Below are positions 52,023-61,963 of a DNA stretch of 64,000 nucleotides, piece by piece. A model generated the notes under the pieces. The model was not told the DNA's origin, did no database searches, and saw only the letters and a program-made list of their open reading frames with translations. Source of the stretch: Candidatus Uhrbacteria bacterium. GTDB lineage: Bacteria > Patescibacteriota > Patescibacteriia > 2-12-FULL-60-25. The DNA is taken from NCBI GenBank assembly GCA_016222815.1, contig JACRQE010000005.1, forward strand, positions 62,001-126,000. Reading direction: 5' to 3'. Both the position numbers and the translations under genes were made by a program. How positions within the stretch are numbered: the first letter of the stretch is position 1; every line of letters starts with the position of its first letter.

Positions 52023-52391
52023 TCAGCGTTTGAGGCGGATGATGACCTCGAAGGGTGGACGATAGCTACCGCTCATCTTGAAGTCACCGCCGACGAAGAG
52101 ACGTAGGCCTTCGCGCTGGCAGTAGTCGAAGAGGAAGAGGGCGCCGTGCTGGAGTTCATCGCGCTCCGGAAAGTACTCACCCTTGTGAGGGGGTATGTCA
52201 TCACCGCGGAATTCACCGACCTCGATTTGCATCTTGCCTTGGCTGGCGGCTGTCTCCATTGCAGCCGGGACTTTGGCGATGATTTCTTCAGCCCAGGCGC
52301 GGCCTTCGGTCTCGAGTCGCTTGGCAGTCTTGGCTCGCGTCGCCGTGATATGTCTCCCCAGTCTCCTGTTCCACTCGTCTGCAAGGGACAT
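52023..52391 (-). CDS. Unrecognised small protein
   Basis: Start at ATG 52391 (MSLADEWNRRLGRH) with GGAAGG before it. The 122 residues begin with a charged helical half (TATRAKTAKRLETEGRAWAEE) and end with a beta-rich half (GALFLFDYCQREGLRLFVGG). No membrane segment and no known domain were found. Confidence 0.65.
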   Translation of the reverse strand: MSLADEWNRRLGRHITATRAKTAKRLETEGRAWAEEIIAKVPAAMETAASQGKMQIEVGEFRGDDIPPHKGEYFPERDELQHGALFLFDYCQREGLRLFVGGDFKMSGSYRPPFEVIIRLKR

Positions 52392-52414
52392 GATTAGCCT
52401 TCCTTTCCAGACAG

Positions 52415-52443
52415 GGTTTAACAATTATCGACTTGATAGTCAA
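52415..52443 (-). promoter_or_regulatory. Promoter of the 52023 gene
   Basis: On the minus strand TTGACT is followed after 17 nt by TAAACC. Confidence 0.4.
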
Positions 52444-52447
52444 GGCG

Positions 52448-52476
52448 TTGACAGCCGCTGTGTTTTTTGATATTAG
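52448..52476 (+). promoter_or_regulatory. Promoter of the ygiB/ygiC-like pair
   Basis: TTGACA-N17-TATTAG, divergent from the leftward promoter just upstream. Confidence 0.65.
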
Positions 52477-52526
52477 GAATCCAACGTACTTTCACAGCAT
52501 ACCTAGGAGATGGACAGGAGATAGGC

Positions 52527-53042
52527 ATGTACAAAGCCCGAAAAATCAGTCTTGGCCTCCTCACTGTGTTGGCTTGCGCCGCTTGTGAGGAACGGAAGTA
52601 CTGCACCGACCACGAAGGCAAGGAGGTGGAGAGCGACTGCGAGCAAGCCGAAGAGAGGCGCTGCGTGGACAAGGACATGAACGTGGTCGAGGATGAGAAG
52701 TGCCTCAATGCCACGCCGCCCGCAGCATCGTCAGTCGCCGTTTTGGATGATGCCGGAGCGCCGGACGTGTCGCTGACCCCAAGCGAAGCGCGGTCAGGAG
52801 CACCGAGTCAGCCTGACGCTCCGCGCACGGTGCATGCCGGAGGCGGGGGAGGATTCTTCTTCTGGTATTTCGGCGGAGGCGGCGGATATGCTCCAGGCAG
52901 CCGGGCGACCGGCGGAAGTTTCCATCCGACACCCGGTCGGACGTATGTCTCGCGCGGCGTCGGCTTCGGCCACACCGGCGGGCGGACCATCTCGCGCGGC
53001 GGATTCGGCAACACCGGTTCCGGGCGCGCAGCTGGAGCTTGA
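52527..53042 (+). CDS. Gly-rich lipoprotein, YgiB (DUF1190)-like
   Basis: Start at ATG 52527 (MYKARKISLGLLTVLACAAC), with AGGAG upstream; the signal ends in a lipobox. The 171 residues continue with a Cys-containing domain (KYCTDHEGKEVESDCEQAEERRC) and a long Gly-rich tail with aromatic residues (GGGGGFFFWYFGGGGGY). Enteric YgiB also has a lipobox, Cys pairs and a Gly-rich tail and precedes ygiC. The next gene here is a glutathionylspermidine-synthase homologue whose ATG overlaps this stop, supporting the comparison. Confidence 0.65.
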   Translation: MYKARKISLGLLTVLACAACEERKYCTDHEGKEVESDCEQAEERRCVDKDMNVVEDEKCLNATPPAASSVAVLDDAGAPDVSLTPSEARSGAPSQPDAPRTVHAGGGGGFFFWYFGGGGGYAPGSRATGGSFHPTPGRTYVSRGVGFGHTGGRTISRGGFGNTGSGRAAGA

Positions 53043-54244
53043 TGATGGAACGAATCCATACCGAACCCAGACCTGATTGGCAGCGTACGGTGGAGAAACA
53101 AGGACTGCTTTTCCATACGAGCGACGAGCTGGTCCTGACCGACACCGGAAACTACCGCGCTGCTCCCAAGTTCGCCTGGCGCAAAATCAAACGCGCCTAT
53201 TGGGACGAGACGGCGTGCTATGCGTTCTCCCTGGATGAGATAACGGCCATCGAAACGGCGACGAACGAACTGCATGCAATGTGCTTGGCTGCAGTGCAAT
53301 ATGTCATCGACAATCGGCTTTACCCGCGTTTGCGCATCCCGGAGCAGTTTGCACCGATGATCGAGCGTTCTTGGGACGAGGATTGGCCTTCGGTCTATGG
53401 GCGGTTCGACCTGTGCGTACAGCCCGGTGCGCGGAGCATCAAGCTCCTGGAATACAACGCGGACACGCCGACGTCGCTACTCGAAGCCGCCGTCATCCAG
53501 TGGTTCTGGTTGCAGGACAAATACCCGAGCCACGACCAGTTCAACTCCCTGCACGAGAGGCTGATCGCCTGCTGGAAACGGCACCGCGGCCTGCTGCCTT
53601 ACCGCGGTCTCCATTTTGCCCACGTCCAGGATCTGGAAGACGAGATGACGGTCGGCTACCTGCGGGATACGGCGGAAAAGGCCGGTTTCCGAACGAGTGC
53701 CATGTGGATTGAGGAGATCGGCTGGGACAGCGCGAAAAACAGATTCGTCGATCCACAGGAAAAGGCCATCGGTCCGATCTTCAAACTATATCCTTGGGAG
53801 TGGATGGTGCGTGAGGAGTTCTCGGCGCAGCTCCTGGCCACAGCCGACCAGACGCGTTGGATCGAGCCTGCCTGGAAGATGGTCTTGTCGAACAAGGCCA
53901 TCCTGCCGCTTCTCTGGGAACTGAACCCCGGACACCGTCTGCTCCTCGAGTGCTACGAAGATGGGCCGCGCGGAATGCAGGCTTACGTCAAAAAACCCAT
54001 CTTCGCCCGCGAAGGTTCGAACGTAAGCATCGTCGCCCCGGGTGTCGCGGTCCAAACAGGGGGCGATTACGGGGAGGAAGGATATATCTACCAGGCATAT
54101 GCCGGGCTGCCGGCTTTCCAGGGCTATCGTCCGGTCATCGGCAGTTGGGTAGTGGACGGCGAGGCAGCCGGCATGGGAATCCGGGAGTCAGCGGGACTCG
54201 TGACGGACAACACAAGCCGTTTCGCGCCCCACTTCATCGTCTGA
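53042..54244 (+). CDS. Glutathionylspermidine synthase-family protein, YgiC-like
   Basis: The 400 residues match the ATP-grasp domain of the GSP_synth family: YGRFDLCVQPGARSIKLLEYNADTPTSLLEA is the hallmark stretch, followed by WELNPGHRLLLECY and the C-terminal SWVVDGEAAGMGIRES. The amidase domain of true GspS is absent, as in YgiC/YjfC. It ligates an amine or peptide to something unknown, probably at the inside face of the envelope. It starts at ATG 53042, overlapping the previous stop by 1 nt. Confidence 0.88.
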   Translation: MMERIHTEPRPDWQRTVEKQGLLFHTSDELVLTDTGNYRAAPKFAWRKIKRAYWDETACYAFSLDEITAIETATNELHAMCLAAVQYVIDNRLYPRLRIPEQFAPMIERSWDEDWPSVYGRFDLCVQPGARSIKLLEYNADTPTSLLEAAVIQWFWLQDKYPSHDQFNSLHERLIACWKRHRGLLPYRGLHFAHVQDLEDEMTVGYLRDTAEKAGFRTSAMWIEEIGWDSAKNRFVDPQEKAIGPIFKLYPWEWMVREEFSAQLLATADQTRWIEPAWKMVLSNKAILPLLWELNPGHRLLLECYEDGPRGMQAYVKKPIFAREGSNVSIVAPGVAVQTGGDYGEEGYIYQAYAGLPAFQGYRPVIGSWVVDGEAAGMGIRESAGLVTDNTSRFAPHFIV

Positions 54245-54249
54245 ATCGC

Positions 54250-54284
54250 ACAGCGGAAGGGTCTTCTCTTCCGCTGTTTTATTT
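54250..54284 (+). terminator. Terminator of the ygiB/ygiC-like pair
   Basis: ACAGCGGAAG and CTTCCGCTGT followed by TTTATTTT. Confidence 0.85.
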
Positions 54285-54296
54285 TACCTTCAATCG

Positions 54297-54325
54297 TTGA
54301 CGAAGCGGCATTTTTGTGGTATTAA
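54297..54325 (+). promoter_or_regulatory. Promoter of the ABC exporter gene
   Basis: TTGACG-N17-TATTAA. Confidence 0.6.
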
Positions 54326-54358
54326 CTTCCTTCGCCCTTTTGACATAAGGAGGTGGCG

Positions 54359-56275
54359 ATGGATAAGGATTTAGAGCAGATACTCGAAAATCTGCCCGAT
54401 GAAGAGAAGATTGGAACATGGCAGGTGATGAAGAGCCTGCCGTGGGCTTGGAAGCGTGCATTTCTGACGGATAGGACGGCTACCTGTGTCCTGATGGTCC
54501 TGCCGCTCATCGAAATTCCGAGGACCATGGCCATGGTCCTGATTCCGGGAATGATCGTGAGCGCGGCGCAGAAGTTCATCGCCGGCGATAAGACCGTCGA
54601 AGACAGGATCATCCAACTGCTCGCGGTCTTCGTGGCATTCCAGTCCTTGCAGCTCTTGAGCAGATACCTGAACCGCAAATACGCCCAACGTTTGAGCCTC
54701 GTGTACGGATACGCCATGCGGCGCCAGGTCATGGAGCAGCACGCGGCCCTGCCTTACCAGATCTTGGAACGTAAGGAATTCCGAGAGTTTATGGATAAAC
54801 TGGACCGAAAGACATACGTACCCCAGCAGCTGGTGTGGCAGTCGATCAGGATGCTCTTCAATCTGGCTGCGGTCATAGGTTCTATTTCGGCGTTTTATTA
54901 CATGCCGATCTGGACCTGGGCGTGTGTCTGCGTTTCGGTGCTGATCAACGTCGTAGGTGGTTCGTGGACGGCCAAAAAACATCGCAAGCGGATGAAGGCC
55001 GAGACCCACGAAGGCAAACGGAACAGATACTACGAAAGTACGCTCCGTAACCCGGAGGCGCTTCTGCCCGTAGTCCTGAACCAGGGCGTGCCGGAGTTCC
55101 TCAGCCAGTGGGACAAGAACGCCGGGATCATCAAGGACAAGAACAACGAGGAGAATCTGGCGGGCCTGAAGACCGGCGCTTTGGCAAGTCTGCTCGAGAT
55201 GGCCGGCTACACCGGCGGCTTCATCTACATCCTGCGCAAGATATTGGCTGGCGGCGCAGACCTAGGCCTCTTCGTCATGTTCTCGTCATCCTATGGCCGG
55301 CTATCTGGCTGCCTGCAGGACCTAGTCGAACAGATGTTCTGGCTGCAAATGGAAGGTCCATACATCCCTATCCTGAAAGCGTTTTTCGAACTGCCGAAGG
55401 AGGAACAGACGGGAGAATCGGTGCCGGCCGAGAGCTTGGTCATGGAATTCCACGACGTCTGGTTCCGCTACCCTGGCACCGACAAATGGATCCTGCAGGG
55501 CGCGAGCTTCAAAATCCGCGAAGGCGAACACCTGGCTCTGGTCGGGGAGAATGCCGAAGGCAAATCCACTATCCTGAAGCTCATCGCGGGACTATACCGG
55601 CCGACGTCAGGCAGTATCACGGTCAACGGAATGGACTTGGCGGGCATCAAACCCGTGGAATGGCGGACCGCTATCTCGTACCTGCGCCAGAACATGCCGG
55701 ACTACTACGACCGCGTGGAGGAGCTGATCCGCTACGGCAACCCGAACGCGCCAAAAGACCCGGTGCGGTTCGGGATGGCGCTCGAAGTTAGTACTTTGTC
55801 CAAGATGCTAAACAAGTTCGGGGCGGCCTTGGATAAGGTCTGGGTGGGCAAGCAGTACGCCATGGTCGACTCAAAGGACGAGGTGGCCATAGACCTGTCG
55901 GGCGGCATGAAGAATGCGGTGGACTTGGCGCGTGCCGTATACAAGTTCGCACGGCTGTATATCTTCGACGAGCCGACATCCAACCTTGACCCCCAACGCA
56001 ACAAGGAATTTTTCCGGGAGTTCAAGGCTCATTTCCAGGGGCGGACGACCATCTACGTCAGCCATCGTTTCAGCACCAATTGCCATGCGGACCGGATCGT
56101 CCTCCTGAAAGACGGGAAGGTGATCGAAGAAGGTTCGCATGACAATTTGATGGAGAACGGCCGACACTATCCTGCTTTATTCCTGGCCGAGGCTGGGGAT
56201 TACCTGGAAGCCGTCAAACGCGTCAGCCGAGCGCGTTATGTCGAACTGACCGGCCGACCCATCGGCCAAGCCTGA
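54359..56275 (+). CDS. ABC transporter, fused membrane and ATPase domains
   Basis: Start at ATG 54359, 5 nt after AAGGAGG. Of 638 residues the first about 330 form the six-helix membrane domain. The ATPase half has Walker A GENAEGKST (about 399), signature LSGGMKNAVDLARAV (M where Q is usual), Walker B LYIFDEPTSNLD and the switch IYVSHRFS. It is a homodimeric exporter type; the cargo is unknown. It forms its own transcript between two terminators. Confidence 0.9.
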   Translation: MDKDLEQILENLPDEEKIGTWQVMKSLPWAWKRAFLTDRTATCVLMVLPLIEIPRTMAMVLIPGMIVSAAQKFIAGDKTVEDRIIQLLAVFVAFQSLQLLSRYLNRKYAQRLSLVYGYAMRRQVMEQHAALPYQILERKEFREFMDKLDRKTYVPQQLVWQSIRMLFNLAAVIGSISAFYYMPIWTWACVCVSVLINVVGGSWTAKKHRKRMKAETHEGKRNRYYESTLRNPEALLPVVLNQGVPEFLSQWDKNAGIIKDKNNEENLAGLKTGALASLLEMAGYTGGFIYILRKILAGGADLGLFVMFSSSYGRLSGCLQDLVEQMFWLQMEGPYIPILKAFFELPKEEQTGESVPAESLVMEFHDVWFRYPGTDKWILQGASFKIREGEHLALVGENAEGKSTILKLIAGLYRPTSGSITVNGMDLAGIKPVEWRTAISYLRQNMPDYYDRVEELIRYGNPNAPKDPVRFGMALEVSTLSKMLNKFGAALDKVWVGKQYAMVDSKDEVAIDLSGGMKNAVDLARAVYKFARLYIFDEPTSNLDPQRNKEFFREFKAHFQGRTTIYVSHRFSTNCHADRIVLLKDGKVIEEGSHDNLMENGRHYPALFLAEAGDYLEAVKRVSRARYVELTGRPIGQA

Positions 56276-56280
56276 GCCTC

Positions 56281-56320
56281 AACCCCCGTGCCAATCGAAT
56301 GGTGCGGGGGTTTTCTTTTT
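56281..56320 (+). terminator. Terminator of the ABC exporter gene
   Basis: AACCCCCG and CGGGGGTT with an inner GCCA/TGGT stem, followed by TTTTCTTTTT. Confidence 0.85.
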
Positions 56321-56345
56321 GCATACATCCATTTACCATCAAGCC

Positions 56346-56963
56346 ATGAAAACAGCTGATGCGAGACATGAGACGACGCTGGCGGTCGAGGCGGCCATAC
56401 AGGTCCTGAAAGCCGGCGGTGTCATCGCTTTTCCGACCGAGACGACTTACGGTTTGGGCTGCGATCCGCGCAACGCCTCGGCGCTCTCGAAAATCTATCG
56501 GATGAAAGGACGCGACAAGGCGAAAGCTCTGCCTTTGGTGGCGTGTTCCATGGAACATGTGGAGAGGCTTTTCAAGCTCCCGGAAAAGGCCAAAGAACTC
56601 GCGGACGAATACTGGCCTGGCGCCTTGGCCATGCTGCTCGAGCCGGCGGAATCGGCCTTACGAAAATCCATGCCCGTGTTCAAGGACGGATTGGCTGCAG
56701 TGCGCGTGTCATCGCATCCTTTTGTCCATGAACTTACCTGTACTTATGGCTTCCCGTTGGTCGCGACGTCGGCGAATTTGAGCGGTGATCCGGCGTGTCT
56801 TTCGGCGGAGCAGGTCATGGCCGCGTTCATGGTAAGCGAACCTGAAAACCAACCAGATTTGATCATCAACGGCGGAGAGCTCGAAGCGAGCGAACCTTCG
56901 ACCATAATTAAATTCGACGGAGATGACGTGACGGTGATCCGGCAGGGCTCCGTGAACGTCTGA
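56346..56963 (+). CDS. tsaC: Threonylcarbamoyl-AMP synthase (TsaC/YwlC)
   Basis: This enzyme activates threonine and bicarbonate with ATP as the first step to t6A37 of tRNAs that read ANN codons. Start at ATG 56346 (MKTADARHETTL). The 205 residues have the YrdC fold: GGVIAFPTETTYGLGCDPRN, YRMKGRDKAKALPL, and the C-terminal ATSANLSGDPA. The extra SUA5 domain is absent. It is a single gene between the ABC exporter terminator and the upp promoter. Confidence 0.94.
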   Translation: MKTADARHETTLAVEAAIQVLKAGGVIAFPTETTYGLGCDPRNASALSKIYRMKGRDKAKALPLVACSMEHVERLFKLPEKAKELADEYWPGALAMLLEPAESALRKSMPVFKDGLAAVRVSSHPFVHELTCTYGFPLVATSANLSGDPACLSAEQVMAAFMVSEPENQPDLIINGGELEASEPSTIIKFDGDDVTVIRQGSVNV

Positions 56964-56996
56964 CCGGGAGGAAATTTTCCGACGGGACGTCTTAGC

Positions 56997-57025
56997 TTGA
57001 CTAAGGGAGCGAGCGAGCGTAAAAA
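56997..57025 (+). promoter_or_regulatory. Promoter of upp
   Basis: TTGACT-N17-TAAAAA, 33 nt before the GTG start. Confidence 0.6.
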
Positions 57026-57057
57026 CTAAACGCACATTCAGACAGGGGAGGTGAGAG

Positions 57058-57684
57058 GTGAGCGAAGTCCACATCAGCGTACATCCGCTGGTCAAATGCA
57101 AACTCACGCAGTTGCGTGACAAGGCGACGGGCCCAAAGATGTTTCGGGATCTCGTGCGTGAGCTCTCGATGCTCTTGGCCTATGAAGCATGCGCGGATAT
57201 GGAGGTGGTGCGTAATCAGGTCGCTACCCCGCTCGCGACCATGCTCGGTTGGTACCTCAAGGACAAGGTCGGCCTCGTCCCGATCCTGCGTGCAGGACTG
57301 GGCATGGCGGATGGGGTCCAGGACCTCATTCCCGACGCCCAGGTATGGCATGTCGGCTTGTACCGCGACGAAGAGACGCTTTGTCCGGTGCCGTACTACA
57401 ACAAGCTGCCGGACAAGCCGACCGTCGATGTCTGCATCGTGCTTGATCCCATGATCGCGACCGGCGGTTCAGCGGTGGCCACGGTGGATTCGCTCAAGAA
57501 GTGGGGCGTGAAACGCATCAAGTTCATCGGACTCATCGCAGCCAGCGAAGGAGTCAGGAACCTGAACGAGTCGCACCCAGATGTGCCGATCTACCTGGCC
57601 TCGCTCGATGAATGCCTGAACGAATTCGGCTATATCCTGCCCGGTTGCGGCGACGCAGGCCACCGTCAGTTCGGCACAGGCTGA
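57058..57684 (+). CDS. upp: Uracil phosphoribosyltransferase
   Basis: Upp converts uracil and PRPP to UMP in pyrimidine salvage. The start is a GTG at 57058, preceded by GGGGAGGTGAGAG. The 208 residues contain VHPLVKCKLTQLRD, VGLVPILRAGLGMADG, the PRPP loop VLDPMIATGGSA and the C-terminal GYILPGCGDAGHRQFGT. The usual sequence there is GDAGDRxFGT; the Asp is His here. One of the few housekeeping genes with a strong Shine-Dalgarno sequence. Confidence 0.95.
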   Translation: MSEVHISVHPLVKCKLTQLRDKATGPKMFRDLVRELSMLLAYEACADMEVVRNQVATPLATMLGWYLKDKVGLVPILRAGLGMADGVQDLIPDAQVWHVGLYRDEETLCPVPYYNKLPDKPTVDVCIVLDPMIATGGSAVATVDSLKKWGVKRIKFIGLIAASEGVRNLNESHPDVPIYLASLDECLNEFGYILPGCGDAGHRQFGTG

Positions 57685-57690
57685 AACTCG

Positions 57691-57728
57691 AATCCCGGAG
57701 GGAGAAAACTCTCCGGGATTTATCTTTT
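57691..57728 (+). terminator. Terminator of upp
   Basis: AATCCCGGAG and CTCCGGGATT followed by TATCTTTT. Confidence 0.9.
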
Positions 57729-57754
57729 AGGGCAAACCGTGTTTTAATGCTGGC

Positions 57755-58609
57755 ATGAACCCTGCAGAAATAAAACTAGCCTTGGCTACGCTCGGCGGCC
57801 GGCCAAATAAAGGTTTGGGCCAGAATTTTTTGATAGATAAAAAGACTTTGGAGGTGATTGTGGAGACGGCGGATATCAAAACCGGGGATTTGGTTTTGGA
57901 GATAGGACCGGGGTTGGGCGTGTTGACACGGGCGCTGCTGGATAAGGGTGCGGAAGTCACGGCTATCGAGCAGGATAGGAGATTCGTGGAATATCTAGAA
58001 AAGCCGTACCGCGTACCGCGTACCTCGTACTTGAAAATTGTGCAGGGTGATGCGGCAATCGTGCATTGGCACGAGCTGATCGGAGAGAGGTCGTGGAAGT
58101 TCGTTTCCAATTTGCCTTACTCCATAACCTCCTTGGCTCTGCGTAAGGCTCTTTGGGCGCCGAAACCGCCGGATAACCTCGTCGTACTGGTACAGAGGGA
58201 GGTGGGGGAGAGGGCTACGGAGGTCGCAAGCGACGTGGCGGGCCGTAAAAAAGGAAAGACATCTTTGCTCTCTTTGATGGTGGCATTGTCGTCTGAATCG
58301 GCGAGGGTTGTGAGGCGGGTGCCGGCAGGTTGTTTTTATCCTGCGCCGAGAGTCGAATCAGTGATCTTGCAGATCGTGCCGATGCCGTGGGTCGAACGCG
58401 AAAAGAAGTGGGGAATCCATCCGGATAAGATCATGGAAGTAGCGAAAATGGGTTTCGCACATCCAAGGAAGAAATTGGCGTCGAATATCGCGACGATTGT
58501 ACCGCGTACCGCGTACCGCGTATTTAAGGAATTAGGATTGGATGAGAATATCCGTGCCGAGGATTTGTCGCCGGAGGATTGGGCGAGGTTGGCGAAGGAA
58601 TTGTTATAA
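57755..58609 (+). CDS. rsmA: 16S rRNA dimethyladenosine transferase RsmA (KsgA)
   Basis: RsmA dimethylates two adenines near the 3' end of 16S rRNA, late in 30S assembly. The 284 residues have GQNFLIDKKTLEVIV, the SAM motif LVLEIGPGLGVLTRALL, the acidic TAIEQDRRF and the catalytic NLPYSITS. Two family D repeats are read in frame: one after the second motif (PYRVPRTSYL, about residue 84) and one in the C-terminal helical domain (VPRTAYRVF, about residue 249). Both sit at junctions between secondary-structure elements, so activity is probably kept. Confidence 0.95.
   Translation: MNPAEIKLALATLGGRPNKGLGQNFLIDKKTLEVIVETADIKTGDLVLEIGPGLGVLTRALLDKGAEVTAIEQDRRFVEYLEKPYRVPRTSYLKIVQGDAAIVHWHELIGERSWKFVSNLPYSITSLALRKALWAPKPPDNLVVLVQREVGERATEVASDVAGRKKGKTSLLSLMVALSSESARVVRRVPAGCFYPAPRVESVILQIVPMPWVEREKKWGIHPDKIMEVAKMGFAHPRKKLASNIATIVPRTAYRVFKELGLDENIRAEDLSPEDWARLAKELL
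58005..58030. repeat. Family D repeat inside rsmA, first
   Basis: GTACCGCGTACCGCGTACCTCGTAC: a 9-nt direct unit repeated, translated as YRVPRTSY. Confidence 0.85.
58499..58523. repeat. Family D repeat inside rsmA, second
   Basis: GTACCGCGTACCGCGTACCGCGTAT, translated as VPRTAYRVF; nearly identical to the first copy 470 nt upstream but in another reading frame. Confidence 0.85.
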
Positions 58610-58644
58610 AAAGAAACAGACCGATGCAGGATGCACCGGTCTGT
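58609..58644. terminator. Bidirectional terminator between rsmA and the leftward gene
   Basis: ACAGACCG and CGGTCTGT form the stem; the leftward side has TTTCTTTTTAT. Confidence 0.8.
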
Positions 58645-58679
58645 GATAGACGTGGCGGGGGCGAGCCGCCGGGAGGCCG

Positions 58680-59726
58680 TTAGCCGTTGGCTGCCTTGCC
58701 GCCGCCGAGCGCCTTCTGGAGAGCGAGACCCATGGCCGTTTCGGGCTGGGTCGTCGCGTCGACAGAGAGCGCCAGGAGGGGCTTGGCAGGCTCCTTCGCA
58801 GGCTTCTCAGCCTTCTTCGGAGCGGGCTTCTGCGCCGCGGGCTTGGGCTTGGCTGCCTCGGGCTTCGGGGTCTGGGGCTTGGGAGCGCTCGCGCGATCCT
58901 TCGCTGCCATGACCTCTTCACCTCGCTGCATCCAGGCCGCCGCCTCGCGCTCGGCCTCGGTCAGTCTCCCCGACGCCTTGAAGTAGGTATTCGTGACTTC
59001 GGCCTTGATCGCATCCTTGAGGGACACGATCTCGGTCGCGGAGTACGAACCCGACTTCGCGTCGTCGTGGACCAACCGGAAGACGAACCGGCACGCTGCG
59101 AGCTTGGCCTCGGCCTCGGAGTCCTCGTCGCCCACGCGCTTCCGGGACTCGGAAGCGATGAGCGCCGTGACCCCTTCGGGCGTGCGGCGGCGGCTCTGCT
59201 GCGGCTTGGCGACCTCGGCGGGGGCTTCGGCGTTGCCCAGGGCAGCGGCCTCGAGGGCGTTGCGCGCCGCTCGACGGGCTTCGCGAGCCTGGCGCTGAGC
59301 CTCGGTCTCGATCCGCTCCTTGGCTTCGCGCTCGCGACGGGCCTCGTCCTGCTCGATCTGGACGCACCGCTTGTGCGCCGAGACGAATGCCCCGTGGATT
59401 GACGTCAACACCATGTTGACGAAGTTTCCACGACGCTCGGCGGCCTGGTCGCCGGCCTTGGCGAGCTCACGCAACTTACCGAGGTCCATCTGCTGGGCCT
59501 CGATATTGCAGAGAGCGCGGGCGAAGTGCGGCCAGCTCCCGGGCGCGTGGAGCACACCTTCGACGGCGAAGGGCTTGGAGCCCGGCCTGACGAACGGAGG
59601 GGCAATCCCCAAGCTGATGGCAGCCGCGATCGGCGCCAACGCGTCGTTCGTGACGCGTCCGTCCTTCAGACAGGCAGCGATGGCGGACACGGCGACGGAC
59701 AGACACTCGATCTTGGCACTCGACAT
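58680..59726 (-). CDS. Ala/Lys/Pro-rich protein of unknown function
   Basis: Start at ATG 59726 (MSSAKIECLSVAVSA) with AGGAGGATTCCC before it. Of 348 residues, the first about 130 form an alpha-rich domain. Then a long charged helix rich in Arg, Glu and Ala follows, a further domain (KLAACRFVFRLVHDDAKSG), and a C-terminal Lys-Pro-Ala tail (KPKPAAQKPAPKKAEKPAK) like that of histone H1-type nucleoid proteins. Codons end almost always in G or C, more than in neighbouring genes. The family is unknown; DNA binding by the tail is a guess. Confidence 0.7.
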   Translation of the reverse strand: MSSAKIECLSVAVSAIAACLKDGRVTNDALAPIAAAISLGIAPPFVRPGSKPFAVEGVLHAPGSWPHFARALCNIEAQQMDLGKLRELAKAGDQAAERRGNFVNMVLTSIHGAFVSAHKRCVQIEQDEARREREAKERIETEAQRQAREARRAARNALEAAALGNAEAPAEVAKPQQSRRRTPEGVTALIASESRKRVGDEDSEAEAKLAACRFVFRLVHDDAKSGSYSATEIVSLKDAIKAEVTNTYFKASGRLTEAEREAAAWMQRGEEVMAAKDRASAPKPQTPKPEAAKPKPAAQKPAPKKAEKPAKEPAKPLLALSVDATTQPETAMGLALQKALGGGKAANG

Positions 59727-59806
59727 GGGAATCCTCCTAGCTAACGGTTGTGGAAAGCACAGCCTGGAACCCTTTCCAGACTGCACCTGTTGTGAACGAA
59801 CGATTC

Positions 59807-59835
59807 TTTATATCACAAAACAGAAAAAATGTCAA
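59807..59835 (-). promoter_or_regulatory. Promoter of the Ala/Lys-rich protein gene
   Basis: On the minus strand TTGACA is followed after 17 nt by TATAAA, an excellent match. Confidence 0.8.
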
Positions 59836-59957
59836 GGGATGACTTGACACGATATACGAATATGGCGCTAAAGGGTTGTTTTAGGCTTGGTTTTGATGAT
59901 TTTTAGAATTGACAGATTGTGCGGTTTTAGCCGGTCAAAAGCTCGGATTCTGGTCTC
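59836..59957. other. Spacer between divergent units
   Basis: It is AT-rich. It holds additional TTGACA boxes (for example near 59912) without a matching -10 box, and no ORF of note. Confidence 0.4.
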
Positions 59958-59986
59958 TTGACACTCATTCCGGAATGCTGTAATCT
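59958..59986 (+). promoter_or_regulatory. Promoter of the 16S rRNA gene
   Basis: TTGACA-N17-TAATCT, about 270 nt before the mature 5' end. I see no second tandem promoter of equal quality. Confidence 0.65.
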
Positions 59987-59992
59987 TTCGGC

Positions 59993-60263
59993 ACGTCCAA
60001 ACCGTAGTAATACGGGGCTTAAAAAGGAGAGACAAATCCACGCCAAAAGCGTGGTTTAGCAATCCTCGGACAAATGAACTTCGACAACAGAAGAGTGACC
60101 ATGAATCCCATCGCTTAAATGCGGTGGGACACAAATTGAATCGGGTCCAAATCCTGTCAGACAATGTCTGGCAGGTAAAAAATTGATTGATCCCTCCGAA
60201 CCAACCAGGGTCGGAGAGGGTTTATAAAATGGGCTAGCGAATCCACAAGATTCGTGAAACCAT
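59993..60263 (+). other. 16S rRNA leader with processing stems
   Basis: Hairpins include CCTGTCAGACA/TCTGGCAGG (near 60155-60177), CCCTCCGA/TCGGAGAGGG (near 60196-60221) and CGAATC/GATTCG (near 60238-60255). No tRNA is present. Confidence 0.5.
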
Positions 60264-61771
<1,508 letters not shown>

Positions 61772-61869
61772 TAGGGAGAACATATATTATCTCGATTCAC
61801 TTCGGGATTAGATTCCCAGGTCGTACCCGTTCAATTTCATGGTCACTTTTCTGAGTTCGAAGCATAAGA

Positions 61870-61893
61870 TGCCCCGATGAGGGGTGTTTTTTG
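61870..61893 (+). terminator. Terminator of the 16S rRNA unit
   Basis: GCCCC-gatga-GGGGTGTTTTTTG, about 100 nt after the mature 3' end. Confidence 0.75.
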
Positions 61894-61905
61894 TTGTTCG
61901 ATGGG

Positions 61906-61933
61906 TTGACTAATAGGACTAAAGGTGATAATT
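61906..61933 (+). promoter_or_regulatory. Promoter of the 61964 gene
   Basis: TTGACT and TGATAATT separated by 15-16 nt. Confidence 0.45.
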
Positions 61934-61963
61934 ACGGAGAGCTCATTCTGGAAGGAGAGGAAA

